A stretch of 64,000 bases of DNA, from the NCBI GenBank assembly GCA_030407315.1, contig JALQPE010001958.1:124001-188000 (forward strand), in the 5' to 3' direction. Below the pieces are notes generated by a model. It searched no databases. It was not told the DNA's origin and saw only the letters and a list, made by a program, of their open reading frames with translations. The DNA is from Asparagopsis taxiformis (taxonomy: Eukaryota > Rhodophyta > Florideophyceae > Bonnemaisoniales > Bonnemaisoniaceae). Shown here piece after piece: positions 53,767 through 64,000 of this stretch (positions within the stretch are counted from its first letter, which is position 1; each line of letters opens with the position of its first letter). The position numbers were made by a program, and so were the translations under genes.

Positions 53767-55912
53767 ATGACCCCTCGTGCTCCGATTCAATTCGAATCCT
53801 CTGAAGAGGAAGGAGACAATATGGGTTCGCCCAACCGTCCTACCACACGCTCCAGCGTTCGCCGTCCCACGACGCGCCACCAGGCTTCCTCCTCCCGCAC
53901 CGGGGTTCCGCCTACACCGGCTAAGTCTTCGTCGACTTCAGCGCCACGCGTGCCGTCAGCCACCGCGGCTCAATCGCAAACGCGAACGCGTTCGACTGCC
54001 GCCAAAGGCACCGCTGATCCAGCGTCGCCTGCTGGCAAGGTTGTGAGTGCGCAAGCTCGTTCCGAAGAGACGGTCCCCCCTACCAGGGCAAGCGCACAAG
54101 AGCGCGACTCTGTTCCAGCTGAATCGCCTGCTTCCCCGAAGCCTTCCACCCCAGTGGCAAGTGTCAAACCGTCATCGGTTAATCCGCCATCACGCGAAGG
54201 TGAGTCATCGAAGGCCGCCGGCCCGTCCCCAAGGGGAGCCATGCCGGCCGACACCGAGGAGGTGATAGAAGTCGTCGCCGAGGGAGGCGCTACGCCCAGG
54301 CCAACAAGGCAGCCGAACGTCAGGCCTTCGCCAAGTTCGCGTCCGATTACTTCTCGTCCTTCCGCCCCGGCGGCTCGTACCTCTTCTGGTCATGACGCTT
54401 CAGCGAATCCCTATGAGGACTATGGTCGCCGCAACCAGCAGATACTGGCGGACGCTCGAAAGCGTAGGGAAGAAGAATTGCGTCGCGAGGCTGCTCGAGC
54501 AGAAGCCGAGAAGGCTGCAGCCGAAAAGGCTAATGCTCAACCTGTCGAGAAGGTCATAGACCCATATGCCTCTACTGGCAGAGTTACCCGAAGTGGGTCT
54601 GGTGCGGCTGCCGCCGATGCCTCTGTAGGCGTAAGACCGTCGGGCACCGCCTTAGTTGACCCTTACGCGGTTGCGTCTGCTCCAGCACCAGCTGTTCCGT
54701 CACACGACACTCCCCCTCGGGCACCTAAGCCGACTGCCAATTGGCGCTCCATGGGAGAATTCTACCCAGCCAATGCTGATGAACTGGTGGTATTCGACTC
54801 GCAAGCCTTGCCTTTCAGGCGTGAGCTCGCCGCTCCCTGGGAACACTACCCGTTTGCGCGACTCCCTCGTAGGGACTTTACGGAACGTCCGAGAAGCGAG
54901 TTACGTCGCGATATGCTTCTCATGAGCTCCCTCCGGGGTCAAAACCATCAGGTTCAAAACGAATGTTGGTCGGCTTACGCCCGTCTCCCTTCGAGTCGCC
55001 CTATGCGTCACTTCCGTGTCCCCCATACGCTATGCAGCGACAGGACTTTCCTGCTCCATCCCGGAGATGCGCTTTACGTCGAACGTATGAATCGTCGCTT
55101 GTTCCAAGAAGGATCGTACCAAGGCTCCGTAGCGGATCTACCGATGGTTCGGTCACGCTGGTTTGCGTACCCTCCACGCCCCGATACGGGTAGCTACGAG
55201 CATCATATGCGTTTGCACGCTAGGGTTACTTCCCGAAGGATGGGGCGTCAGGTGACGGCGAATGATTATCGCGTGTTCGCGCACCGTCATGGTAGCTCTG
55301 CTGAGCCGGCCACTAGGCCCATGAAGGTAGCTAGGGAAGCTTTGGACCCGCTATGGGATGATCCCACTTGGGAAGGCAAGTCATCTCCACCGATGTGTTT
55401 GCCCGTTGCCGACCCTCCGTCGCTGGTGTATTTCCACAATTCCGCTCTTCGCGACGCGCCCGAATGGCGAATGGAAAGGTTCCGATCATACCTCGAGTTG
55501 GAGAGGGATATCCTCATAGGGATCGAGTTGGCTCGTACCGCCGAGACGCGGGGCTTTGTGCCGGTGATGGCGGAGGAACTCCTCAATAGGGTGAGCAGTA
55601 CTTGGTACGATATCCCGAAGGTTCCGGTGTCGGACGTGGTCCCCTATAGTCGGGAGTTACCTGGTTCGGTAGTGCGTCGGTTGCTGAAGGTGGCCCTTGG
55701 GGGTGATGATTATCCGCAGGAATTGGTCAGTACCAACATCACGGGAGTGGCACCGGAGAAGGTGGTTATCTACAGGACTGTTGACTTGCCGGTGAGGGCG
55801 TTACGTATTAACGTGTTAAACCATCGAGATGGTACAGTCGCAGAGCTGCCGCCTTATCGCAGAGATGGTGAGTTCACCGAAGATGGGTATCGTCTGTGTT
55901 CTCGGAAATGGA
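53767..55912 (+). CDS. Large proline/serine-rich ORF, possibly gag-like, 3'-truncated
   Basis: I prefer the ATG at 53767 (MTPRAPIQFESSEEE) to the upstream one. Residues ~1-210 are disordered (Pro, Ser, Thr, Ala). Next comes a helical segment (RKRREEELRREAARAEAEKA), then a ~400-residue folded region with repeated aromatic/arginine motifs (WEHYPFARLPRRDF; DPTWEGKSSPPMC; RMERFRSYLELERDILIG). No known domain. It ends where the GGACGTCC repeat block begins (55912), so the last ~65 codons of the open frame are foreign. Disordered N-terminus plus helical and folded parts fit a Gag-like protein, but this is a guess. Confidence 0.45.
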
Positions 55913-56180
55913 CGCGGACGTCCACAACCTCTAGTACACCTAGTATTACTAGGCGGACGTCCATGTTCTCCAGTATTTTTGGATGTCCGCCTAGAACCGG
56001 ACGTCCATGCGGTCTAGTACGTCTAGTATTACTAGGGCGACATTCATTGTTTCTAGTACCACGGATGCCCCCCTCGGGATGGACTTCCGCCATGTCTATG
56101 TCCACCTAGGACGGGCGCCGGTTCAGAAATTCAAAAATTTCGACCCCAGAAATTTCTGCCACCGTGCTCGACATGGATGT
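55908..56180. repeat. GGACGTCC/CTAGTA repeat block
   Basis: GGACGTCC at 55916, 55955 and 55999, each near ctagta-type hexamers, with degenerate ggatgtccgc copies at 55981 and ~56173. It has the same style as the 43-bp array and hairpin at 2956-3229. Confidence 0.6.
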
Positions 56181-56199
56181 CCGCATCCATCACGGCGAC

Positions 56200-57350
56200 C
56201 ACTCTATTTTTCCTTGTCGGTCGACTCCAATTTTGTCTTTAATTTTTTCATCCTCTCGCTCACACCCCCTTCCAGTTGGTGCTCACCTCCCCCGTACTGT
56301 ACCTCAAACACCCCCAATACCACTCTAGCACGCATTTTCAGCTACCTATCCCCGCTTCCACGGTGCACACCTCCATTCCATACCTACTGTTCTGCTCTAC
56401 CGTACAGATTTCGTATAACCAGTCCTCATACTACCTCAGAATAGGGCAAAACACCCCCTATCTCCTCGACCATGCTCTCCCCCATCACCTTTGAAACGTA
56501 TTGTTCTTCAATACCCTCTCTCCTCTACCCTCAACCCCTCTCCTTCGCCCTCTACACAAACTTCCCCTGCAGCTTACTCTTCCAAAACCTCTCACTCCCC
56601 ATCCCGTACCCGACCTGCTCCACCCCTCCCTCCCTCAGCTGCTCCATGCCCCCACGCCATCCGCATCTTCGATACCGTATACACCACCACCACCGGCCCA
56701 CGCTCCCGCACTGCGGGGTGGCTCCCCCGCCGTATCCCCAGAAACCTCCCCGCTCTGAAACACATATCAACCCCCCACTTCGCACCCTTCCTCCCACTCC
56801 CCTCCCTCCCCAAATACAATAACCCCCTTCTTCTCCATCACATCCCCACTCACCACAGCCAGAACAGACGCCACCCCCTCCCCCTCTTTCTCCTCACTTT
56901 CCTAAAACCCCCTCCTCTCGGCGACTTCAACCGCATCCTCCTACGGTCCCACCTAAACACCTCCTCCGCCCTCACTACCCCAACACCCCGCAGCGTCTCC
57001 CCAATCCCCATAATATGCTTGTCGGCACTCCTCTCCGAATCACACTCCATTCTAAACCCGCACTCCGTACATTTCCACCTCCCCCTGTACCATCCCAAGA
57101 TTGCATCCCTCCACAGAACACATCCTCATACCACAGAAGAATTTTCTTCCTCTCATACCTCATCCTTAAAACCTCCATCTGCTCCATGTAAATTTCGATG
57201 TAAATATTTTCTCCACTATGCAATCTCAAACATGTATGAACGTATGCCTTTCCGCTTTGTCACCCTTGAATATTGGTACTCATGTATTCATAAAATAGGG
57301 CCACCCACATCCCTATCCCGTTCTGCAAGCTTTACAAACCACTAGACGCA
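56200..57350. other. Strongly C-rich strand, no supported gene
   Basis: The plus strand is C- and T-rich for over 1 kb, so every plus frame looks Pro/Ser-rich and every minus frame Gly/Arg-rich. A minus-strand frame (56850-57098) has a zinc-like KCTECGFRMECDSE. I cannot decide whether any frame is real. Confidence 0.4.
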
Positions 57351-57716
57351 TACTCCACAACTATACAACAAACACTACTCGCTATTTCAGACGACGCGGT
57401 ACACAAGTAGCGTAGTCTCAACCTTCCGTGCAGCCTTCCCTGATGCGTACAAGTGCGAAACACGTCTAGACTACTACTACTACTACGATATAGTATATCA
57501 GAAGTGACTGCGGGAATTTTCGGCTCAGGAGATGCTGGGTCACCAAATTGATTTTTCGGAAATTTTAGAATTTCTGGGCTGGCCAGCAGTGCAATCGAGC
57601 TGGACATCCACCGGACGTCCATTTCAGGTTGGTCGTGAGAGAGTGGGGCGGGACCATGATGAAACAAGGACCAAGACCTGTCCCTGACGTGTTGAGCCTG
57701 AAATTGACCCGTCGTT

Positions 57717-58035
57717 AGGCGCCATTTAGCCTTACAGTTAGTGCTTACAGAAGCCAGTGACAACCCCACTCGGGGCGGCGGCCGGTGCCTGGGGCCGTTG
57801 TGGCCAAATTAGACACCTTGATTAGAATTAAATTTTGGGCTATTCTCAAAAACATGCACATGTGAACATGTTTTTGAGATGGGGGTGTGCCGTACGGCAC
57901 AATGGACCGCCCAAATCGATGTTTTTTGCAATATTTTTTTGTGCCCGAAATTGTAGAATTTCTGGGCTGGCCAGCAATGCATCTGAGCTGGACATCCACC
58001 GGACGTCCATTTCAGGTTGATCGTGTATCGTGCAC
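57717..58035 (+). repeat. Flanking repeat, left of the ParB-dioxygenase gene
   Basis: It holds ggccgttgtggccaaattag, the hairpin ctcaaaaacatg...catgtttttgag, a gggctggccagcaatgcat block and ccggacgtccatttcaggtt. A partial copy precedes it (57530-57640). Matching blocks are at 62630-62850 and 63040-63305, all in the same orientation. Confidence 0.75.
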
Positions 58036-58303
58036 GTCCACACATTACCGGAAGCAAGTAGGCGATGAAGCACGTACAAACCCAATTGTTCTGCTATTTC
58101 TACCATAGACCATCGAGTCTAGAGATGTGAGGGAATCGTCCTGGAAATCATGCTCCAACCCACGAGGGAATGGACAATCTAGTTTGAAAGCATGGAACGG
58201 AAGTACATTATACTAGGTTCATAGATTGAAAGTGATAAAGGAGATGATTATATTCTCGATAATTGTTTACCAAAGTAGTAGTTTTAAGCTATCTAGCCGT
58301 CGG

Positions 58304-61300
58304 AAAATTGTTCTTCGTCTTCGTCCTCATCATATTCAGGATCTCCCGGCAGAATAGGCGTTATCGGCAACCGTGGAGTTGAATAGCTCAAGATGAATTC
58401 TTCACCCGGTGTGAGGGTTCTCTTCTTGGGAGCTTCTGTCGTCTTCATTCCGCATGATTCCGAGCTGCCCTGTCTTCGGCCTACGATCTTTCTTGACCGG
58501 GATGGGAACAACTGTCTTGTGGCGAACATTGACAGGTGCCGGTTGACTTTGCCTGGCAGACCGGCGCGGAGCATTGGGGATTACTTCTTCTTCGAATCCC
58601 AACCGCCTGATGAAACCAAACGAAACATTGTCGGGAATCGGATACGACGCATTCCTGAAATACGTGTGATACCTCGTTGTCGTGTGTGACACAACTCTGT
58701 CGACATGCCCTGCCCCGGCATGTTGTACATGGCCGTGACCGATGAAGACTGAACGTGGCGGAACGATTACCTTCTTCAGCTTCATCGTCTTGGCGTACAT
58801 ATCTAATTCCAGCGCTTTGGAAAAGACGTACTTGTGGGACCCTGGACACACCCAGATAGGGAATGGGTCATCTCCGTTGGCAATAACAAAGTAACCCGGA
58901 AGTTGATCTTTGCGGTCGCGAGGAGGAACAGGGAAATCATTGTGTGGGACCTGCCGAGGACACCCCTTTCCCGTTATCAAAAACCGTCCCCCAGATGCCG
59001 GCATGACAAGTTTTTCTCCCGGTAAACCGCACTCCTCCAGCCCTATCAGCCGGACAAGGATTCCCAACCACACATCCAGCAGGGCTCGCCGCGTCACAAA
59101 CTTGAACCGGTCGATATGCGTCTCATCGTTCTCGGCATAGTCAACCAGGCAGTGGCGCGTAGACGTGAAGCGAGCCCTCCCCTCATTCCGGTTCTTCTCA
59201 TCTGTTTCATCGTCCCCTGTATTGACAATGGGACTCCACAGCTGCCGGTTCCCAGGGTCCTTGTGCACCTGCTCCCCCTCCCATGTTCCCAAGAAGTACC
59301 GAAACAATTCCTGGTTAGGAATTTCTTCCATGAGACCCAAGTCAAATGGGAACTTGTCCGACGCATCGAGGTAGCTTACATCCGCGAAATTGTGCATCAC
59401 CGTATACCCTCGCTCGTTGATTTCCGTTCGGCAATTGTGGAAGTACGCCATACCAGTGCCGGCCTCATACGAATCCTTCCAGCTTGTAGACATTCGCGCA
59501 ACCTGAGCGAAGTCCAGCCTCGAGGGTAGAAACGTCGATGTAGGCTCACACATCGCCTTGGCAGCCATCTTCCACGCTGCGAAAAACATCGGATAGATGG
59601 TGTCGATCTCGAAAACAAGATGACGAGCCCGATGTTGTTCCGGAATATGCAGCCCCTCAAACACAGGGTCCATCGCCACTTGCTTCAAATACCTCACCTC
59701 TCTGCCCTCCTCATCGATTTCCACACTCTCCAATAACAACCTGAGCTCAATCGGGGGCAGACAGCCAACCCTCACCGATGCGATGACGTCCGCGGGACGC
59801 TGCGCCAGATGATGCCCTTCGGCTCGGTCTTTGACTTCGAAATCGTCGGGAAGAGATGGCATACGGTCGTCGAACAGGAGGTCGTGTTCAGAAGGAGAGT
59901 CACGAACGATGTAACCGTCTTCATCGACTTCGACTCCTTCCGGAACAGTGAGTGTAATTGTCACTTCGCGGACCCCCTTGCTTTCGACTTGGCCCTCGTC
60001 TGCACCGTTTTTTGTCTTCCTCGTCCGAAGCGGTATGGACAGATTCTTGGTTGGAGGGAGTCGCACCAGCACGTTGGTTATCTTGGGGGACAATCTCAAC
60101 GGCAGAATCGGGGGAACGGGCGGAGTCTTCGTCAACCTCATCACCGGAAGCAGTGGCTTGTTGTTGATCGGTGGGTTTATCAACAACGGCCTGCTCTTCT
60201 TCCCCGGCGGATTGTTGTACCACAACCGGCTCTTCTTCCTCGAGGCGTGTGCTCCCCGTCGAGCGAAGTCGCTGTGAACGGCGGCGGATGCCATGCGAAG
60301 CAGGCTCATGTTCGACATTCCGCTGCTTCTTGTGAGTGAGTCTCACATTGGCAGCAGAAGGGCGGCGTTTGCGTCGAGCCTTAGTCTTCTTCAATGTCGG
60401 ATTGAAAAACTCTTTCAAGTTCGTTTCCAAATCCTGTAAACGCGTGGTTCTCCGTCGCATTCGAACCTCACTGCTCCGGTCGTCCCCTCTATACATTGCA
60501 ATGGCATTGGTGAGATGCCATTGCAACTCCTTCGGCTGCTTAACCGACCCAATTGCCATCTCTGTGCTCAGAAATGACTTGCGCATAATACTCTTTGGGC
60601 GCCCATACGCAGCGTACAGAGAATTTGCTATTGCAGTCACGCGACGGACGTATGTATAGAAGTCGTTCACGTCAAAGCGTCCATCCGGACGTCCACCATG
60701 AGCAGGGTTCAAGTACTCCGAAAGACCACGCAAGACGAAGACAAAGTTTTCTTCCAGCAACTCGCGCACTATCTTGTGGTCCAGGTGCGTTATCCCAATC
60801 TCGTTGCGGCGCTCGAATTGTTCAGCTCACGCAACACTTCGTCGAGAACAGGATGCTTCAGCGTTGCTATAGCCAAACGCGTCCACCGCCGGGCCGTGTT
60901 CGTTGAATTCATCATCCCCATGAACTGCGCCTCGAACAATGTTCGGATGACATCAGACTCACGCAAGTCGCCAGCGTTTTCCACGTTATTTGCAACAGCA
61001 ATCGTACGGATGAACTGCTGGATGGACGACAAGATTCGAACCAGGGAGCGCTCCGTCAGTTGCGTCCCAGTCGTATGGTTCGACTCTGCACTCTTGTGGA
61101 TGATCTCATGAGGCTGAAGATCACTGTCGTCCTTGCGGCGAAGGTAGTACACATCCAGAGGCTGAGTAACCCAGCGCAAGCGGTTTGCGTCCTGTGGCAG
61201 CTTGGTTCTGTGCATACGGGTGAGGCGCGTGAAGTCATCGGCAATGCTATGCATAGCATTGAGACGATGCAGTCCGTCGATCACGGTCACGTTCGCATTG

Positions 61301-62289
61301 GCATGGAATTTGCCATTCTGGAACAGACGCGTGTCGGCGGGCAGATGCGTGTTCTGCGACCTCAGCACCGTCACAGTGATACGCGAAGAGCTCACATACC
61401 CCACAGCCAACATATTGTTGCGCAGGTCCTCCACGTGGTCTTCTTTCACATCCCGAAGGGTCACGGCCGGTTCCACTAGCTGCCTCACCAACACAGTCGC
61501 TCCTTCTCCGACGTAATCCGACGTCACAAACTTGGGCACCGTAATTTGCGTCCCCTGCTGCTCACGAATGCTTTCCGCCACCTCCGGTTCGTCGTCCACC
61601 TCGGTTACGTCCTGCGTAGTAGCTTCGGTGACGTTGGAGCGAGCAGGGTGCTTCGTGCCTCCACTGGAGGCTCTAGCAGAGCGAGCAGGGTGCTTCGTGC
61701 CTCCACTGGAGGCTCTGGCAGAGCGAGCAGGGCGCTTCGTGCCTCCCGAAACCGGGACGGAGCGTGCTGGATGCTTCGTACCCCCCGAACCAGTGATTTC
61801 GCCTGCCGGACCGGTACTGGGCATCCGTCCCGAGCTGGCCTGGTTCGTCGCTGCGTTGAAGTTTGACGCTGCAGCAGGGGTACGAATGTCGCTAGGGCCA
61901 TCCTCCGCAGCGGGGCGCATCATCCGAGTATCCCAAGGGTAAAACGCCGCGGCGTATGCTCCACCCATCGTCTCCGGCGGTCCCTCGGCGCCATCAAACA
62001 TGTACGGGAACGGGAGGTCCTTGAACTTGTCCTTAGTCGCAATGTTGCGCACGACGATATAGTCCGCCTCGTCGGTTTCCGGCAGCTTGTGGTTGTGCAG
62101 CGTGCGCGGAAGGCCAACATCGCCACCAGCAGTGCTCACCGAAGCCGTCCCAATATGCACAGCCGCACCGTCCACGTCCGCAAACAAATTGACATCGACG
62201 CCGCGCTTGAGTCCGCGCGACTCCGCTGACGCGCTCACTTGATCGCCGCAAACCGTTGAAAACAAACTGCTGAAATGCGTATCCGCCAT
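58304..62289 (-). pseudogene. ParB-like domain plus 2OG-Fe(II) dioxygenase in one gene, with two or three frameshifts
   Basis: It reads leftward from ATG 62289 (MADTHFSSLF). The first frame (to 60790) is disordered, with a 42-bp triplicated motif (SGGTKHPARSARAS), then a ParB-like segment with VTVIDGLHRLNAMHS (~61264-61286), matching the DGxHRxxA block of the other ParB gene. A shift near 60795 leads to a helical region (RELLEENFVFVLRGLSEYLN) and a basic, nuclear-signal-like stretch with acidic linkers (to 59921). A second shift near 60005 leads to the oxygenase: HNDF (HxD, 58936-58944), IWVCPGSHKYV, VPPRSVFIGHGHVQHAGAGH (distal His), RYHTYF. An acidic tail lies in another frame to 58304. One gene or a string of fused pieces cannot be told apart by eye, but strand, order and overlap favour one gene. 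2OG oxygenases can oxidise modified bases (TET/JBP, AlkB), but substrate here is unknown. Confidence 0.6.
61640..61790. repeat. 42-bp coding tandem repeat, three units
   Basis: The unit encodes SGGTKHPARSARAS on the minus strand (14 residues). Two units are near-identical and a third diverges. It lies in the disordered part of the ParB-dioxygenase gene. Confidence 0.8.
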
Positions 62290-62629
62290 GGTTGTTGAGT
62301 TGGAAAGGAAAAGAGATGGTTGACGTTGACGTATTGGAGTGATGTGGATGGTAGGTTTCACGTTGTTGAAGAATGGTCGTGAACGCCAATCGCTGGAAAT
62401 AATAACACAATACAACCGAAATTTTGTTAGGTACACACCTATCGTGACCGCTGGAATGCAAGACAGGCAATCGAGATGTGAGTGTCCGTTCGGAACGGGC
62501 CCGAGTCGGGCTCTCGAAACCTGACGAGGTGGCGTGAAGCAGGCAGTGTCCTTGATGTGTAATGTGTTAAAATTACAGCTGTCAAGCTAGGCGGCTTTTG
62601 GGGCGGCTGCGAGCACCCCTTTATCCGGG

Positions 62630-62850
62630 GAACACCCTGATTTGAGTTAAAATTTGGGCTATTCTCAAAAACATGCACATGTGAACATGTTTTTGAGATG
62701 GGGGTGTGCCGTACGGCACAATCGACCCGCCCAAATCGTTGATTTTTGCAAGATTTTTTGTGCCCGAAATTTTAGAATTTCTGGGCTGGCCAGCAGTGCA
62801 ATCGAGCTGGACATCCACCGGACGTCCATTTCAGGTTGGTCGTGTGCTGC
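62630..62850 (+). repeat. Flanking repeat, right side, copy 1
   Basis: Same ctcaaaaacatg hairpin, tggccagcagtgcaatcgag block and ccggacgtccatttcaggtt as at 57717-58035. It starts 341 bases upstream of the gene's ATG. Confidence 0.75.
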
Positions 62851-63039
62851 CTACATCCACGCATTGCAGCAACTAAGCAGGCGGGTTCACTACTAATACA
62901 AAGTGCACGGAATATGAGTAACGTGATGGGTGAGTAGTGTTTGTGTTGAGGGAGTAAGGCGGGACCATGATGAAACACGGAAGAAGATGTCACCCTAGCA
63001 TAACTTAGGCTTGAAGCCTGGAATCGACCCATCTTTCGG

Positions 63040-63305
63040 CGCCATTTAGCCTCACAGTTAGTGCTTACAGAAGCCAGTGATGACCCCGCTCGGGGCGGCG
63101 GCTCCGGTTCCTGGGGCCGTTGTGGCCAAATTAGACACCTTGATTTGAATTAAAATTTGGGCTATTCTCAAAAACATGCACATGTGAACATGTTTTTGAG
63201 ATGGGGGTGTGCCGTACGGCACAATCGACCGCCCAAATCAAGGTTTTTTACAATATTTTTGCTGCCCGAAATTCTACAATTTCTGGGCTGGCCAGTAATG
63301 CAATA
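63040..63305 (+). repeat. Flanking repeat, right side, copy 2
   Basis: Begins ggcgccatttagcctcacag as in the left copy and carries the hairpin, but stops before the GGACGTCC block. Confidence 0.7.
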
Positions 63306-63885
63306 GCTATCTGCTCTAAACCGATTCTAACAAGCAGAAAGAATCCTCTCCATGACGATGCTCTCGAATTGAGTGCAATGCAACGGACTCCCTCCAAGAG
63401 AACGACAAAGCATCGTCTTTTCCAAGGCATTTCCGTACGAAAAATAATCGAAAAACATATTTGACTTTAACCTAACAGCTATCGCGAGCACCGTACTTAG
63501 CTATATTTCCTCTGTAATTTCCTTCCTCCAACCAATCAATAGCCGCTTGGTCACAGGCTTAAAAGCCTTCCACTATCTGTCCTATCCATCGAAGACCCTC
63601 GGAGGGTTCGATCCAGGCCTTGATCACCCATGATGGGTGTGCAACCCGAGAAATTGAAAATGGAACATATTGCGACAGGGACGAGATATCATTCAATGAA
63701 AGAGAAGTTCTCTTTCGTTTACTTTTTTCTAACAAGATTCTAAACGTCTACAAACCCTATGTCGTCCGTCCGTTTTCATCCCGGAGAGATGTGGATGTGA
63801 GGTAAGACGCAGTGGTGATGTTGTGTTGATTCCCACAGACGGAGGTGGAGGAGGTGGCTACGGAGGAAGCCTGGAGAACTTCTCC
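63306..63885. other. Gene-free stretch
   Basis: Short frames only. Nothing supported before the terminal hairpin. Confidence 0.35.
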
Positions 63886-63930
63886 GGTACTGACATCTCA
63901 CATGTTGAGAACATGTGAGATGTCAGTACC
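63886..63930. repeat. 45-bp perfect hairpin
   Basis: 21-bp arms beginning ggtactgacatctcac and ending gtgagatgtcagtacc, exact complements around the triplet gag. Confidence 0.85.
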
Positions 63931-64000
63931 CATGGATGAGAAGAAAAACATGTTCAGGTCCGGTTCGGATATTCTTTCCATTAACGGAGGTGGAGGAGGC

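Noticed and set aside
56491..57345. 284-codon plus-strand frame
   Set aside because: Explained by the C-rich strand composition, which removes stop codons; no domain.

Overview
This is eukaryotic nuclear DNA that is very rich in transposons. The best guess is a red alga of the Chondrus type. That is inferred from the mix of broken but intron-poor host-like genes (a site-2 protease/RseP-like enzyme, an AA15-like LPMO, a single-strand DNA-binding protein, Sel1-repeat proteins) set among many element families. Nothing here gives a certain species name. Almost every gene is a transposon gene or a host-like gene broken by frameshifts, stops or insertions.

Layout. 0-1.25 kb: minus-strand Plavaka/CACTA-superfamily transposase cut by the window edge. 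1.9-3.2 kb: tandem repeats (24-bp and 43-bp units) and a GGACGTCC hairpin. 3.4-4.2 kb: site-2 protease pseudogene. 4.5-12.7 kb: a multi-gene element with a short ORF sharing both ends, but not the core, of the transposase; a ParB-like/DNA methyltransferase gene (broken); and an intact transposase of the DUF7869-like type. A 15-bp palindrome, CAGAACNNNGTTCTG, is scattered through this element and was not seen elsewhere by eye. 12.7-32.7 kb: two inverted copies of a CACTA-like element about 15 kb apart. Between them lie two near-identical copies of a 0.8-kb element, a pogo-like remnant, a solo LTR, a decayed chromodomain Ty3/gypsy element and a Harbinger fragment. 32.9-35.1 kb: remnant of a 2OG-Fe(II) dioxygenase gene. 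35.5-40.5 kb: clustered 39-bp palindromes (foldback elements) and a ~172-bp satellite. 40.8-48.1 kb: LPMO, Sel1, SSB and second Sel1-like pseudogenes. 48.1-52.5 kb: Ty3/gypsy element with LTR, gag and pol, truncated in integrase. 53.8-55.9 kb: large unknown ORF. 58.3-62.3 kb: minus-strand gene joining a ParB-like domain to a 2OG-Fe(II) dioxygenase domain, flanked by shared repeats.

The most interesting theme is DNA-modification-type chemistry carried by mobile elements. One gene couples a ParB-like domain to an amino-methyltransferase (a possible writer) beside a transposase. Another couples a ParB-like domain to an oxygenase (a possible oxidiser or eraser). The first element carries its own palindromic motif, which could be the site one of its proteins reads. 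A second theme is a recurrent scar: short near-perfect palindromes of 14-66 bp, several of which interrupt reading frames exactly where the frame is lost.
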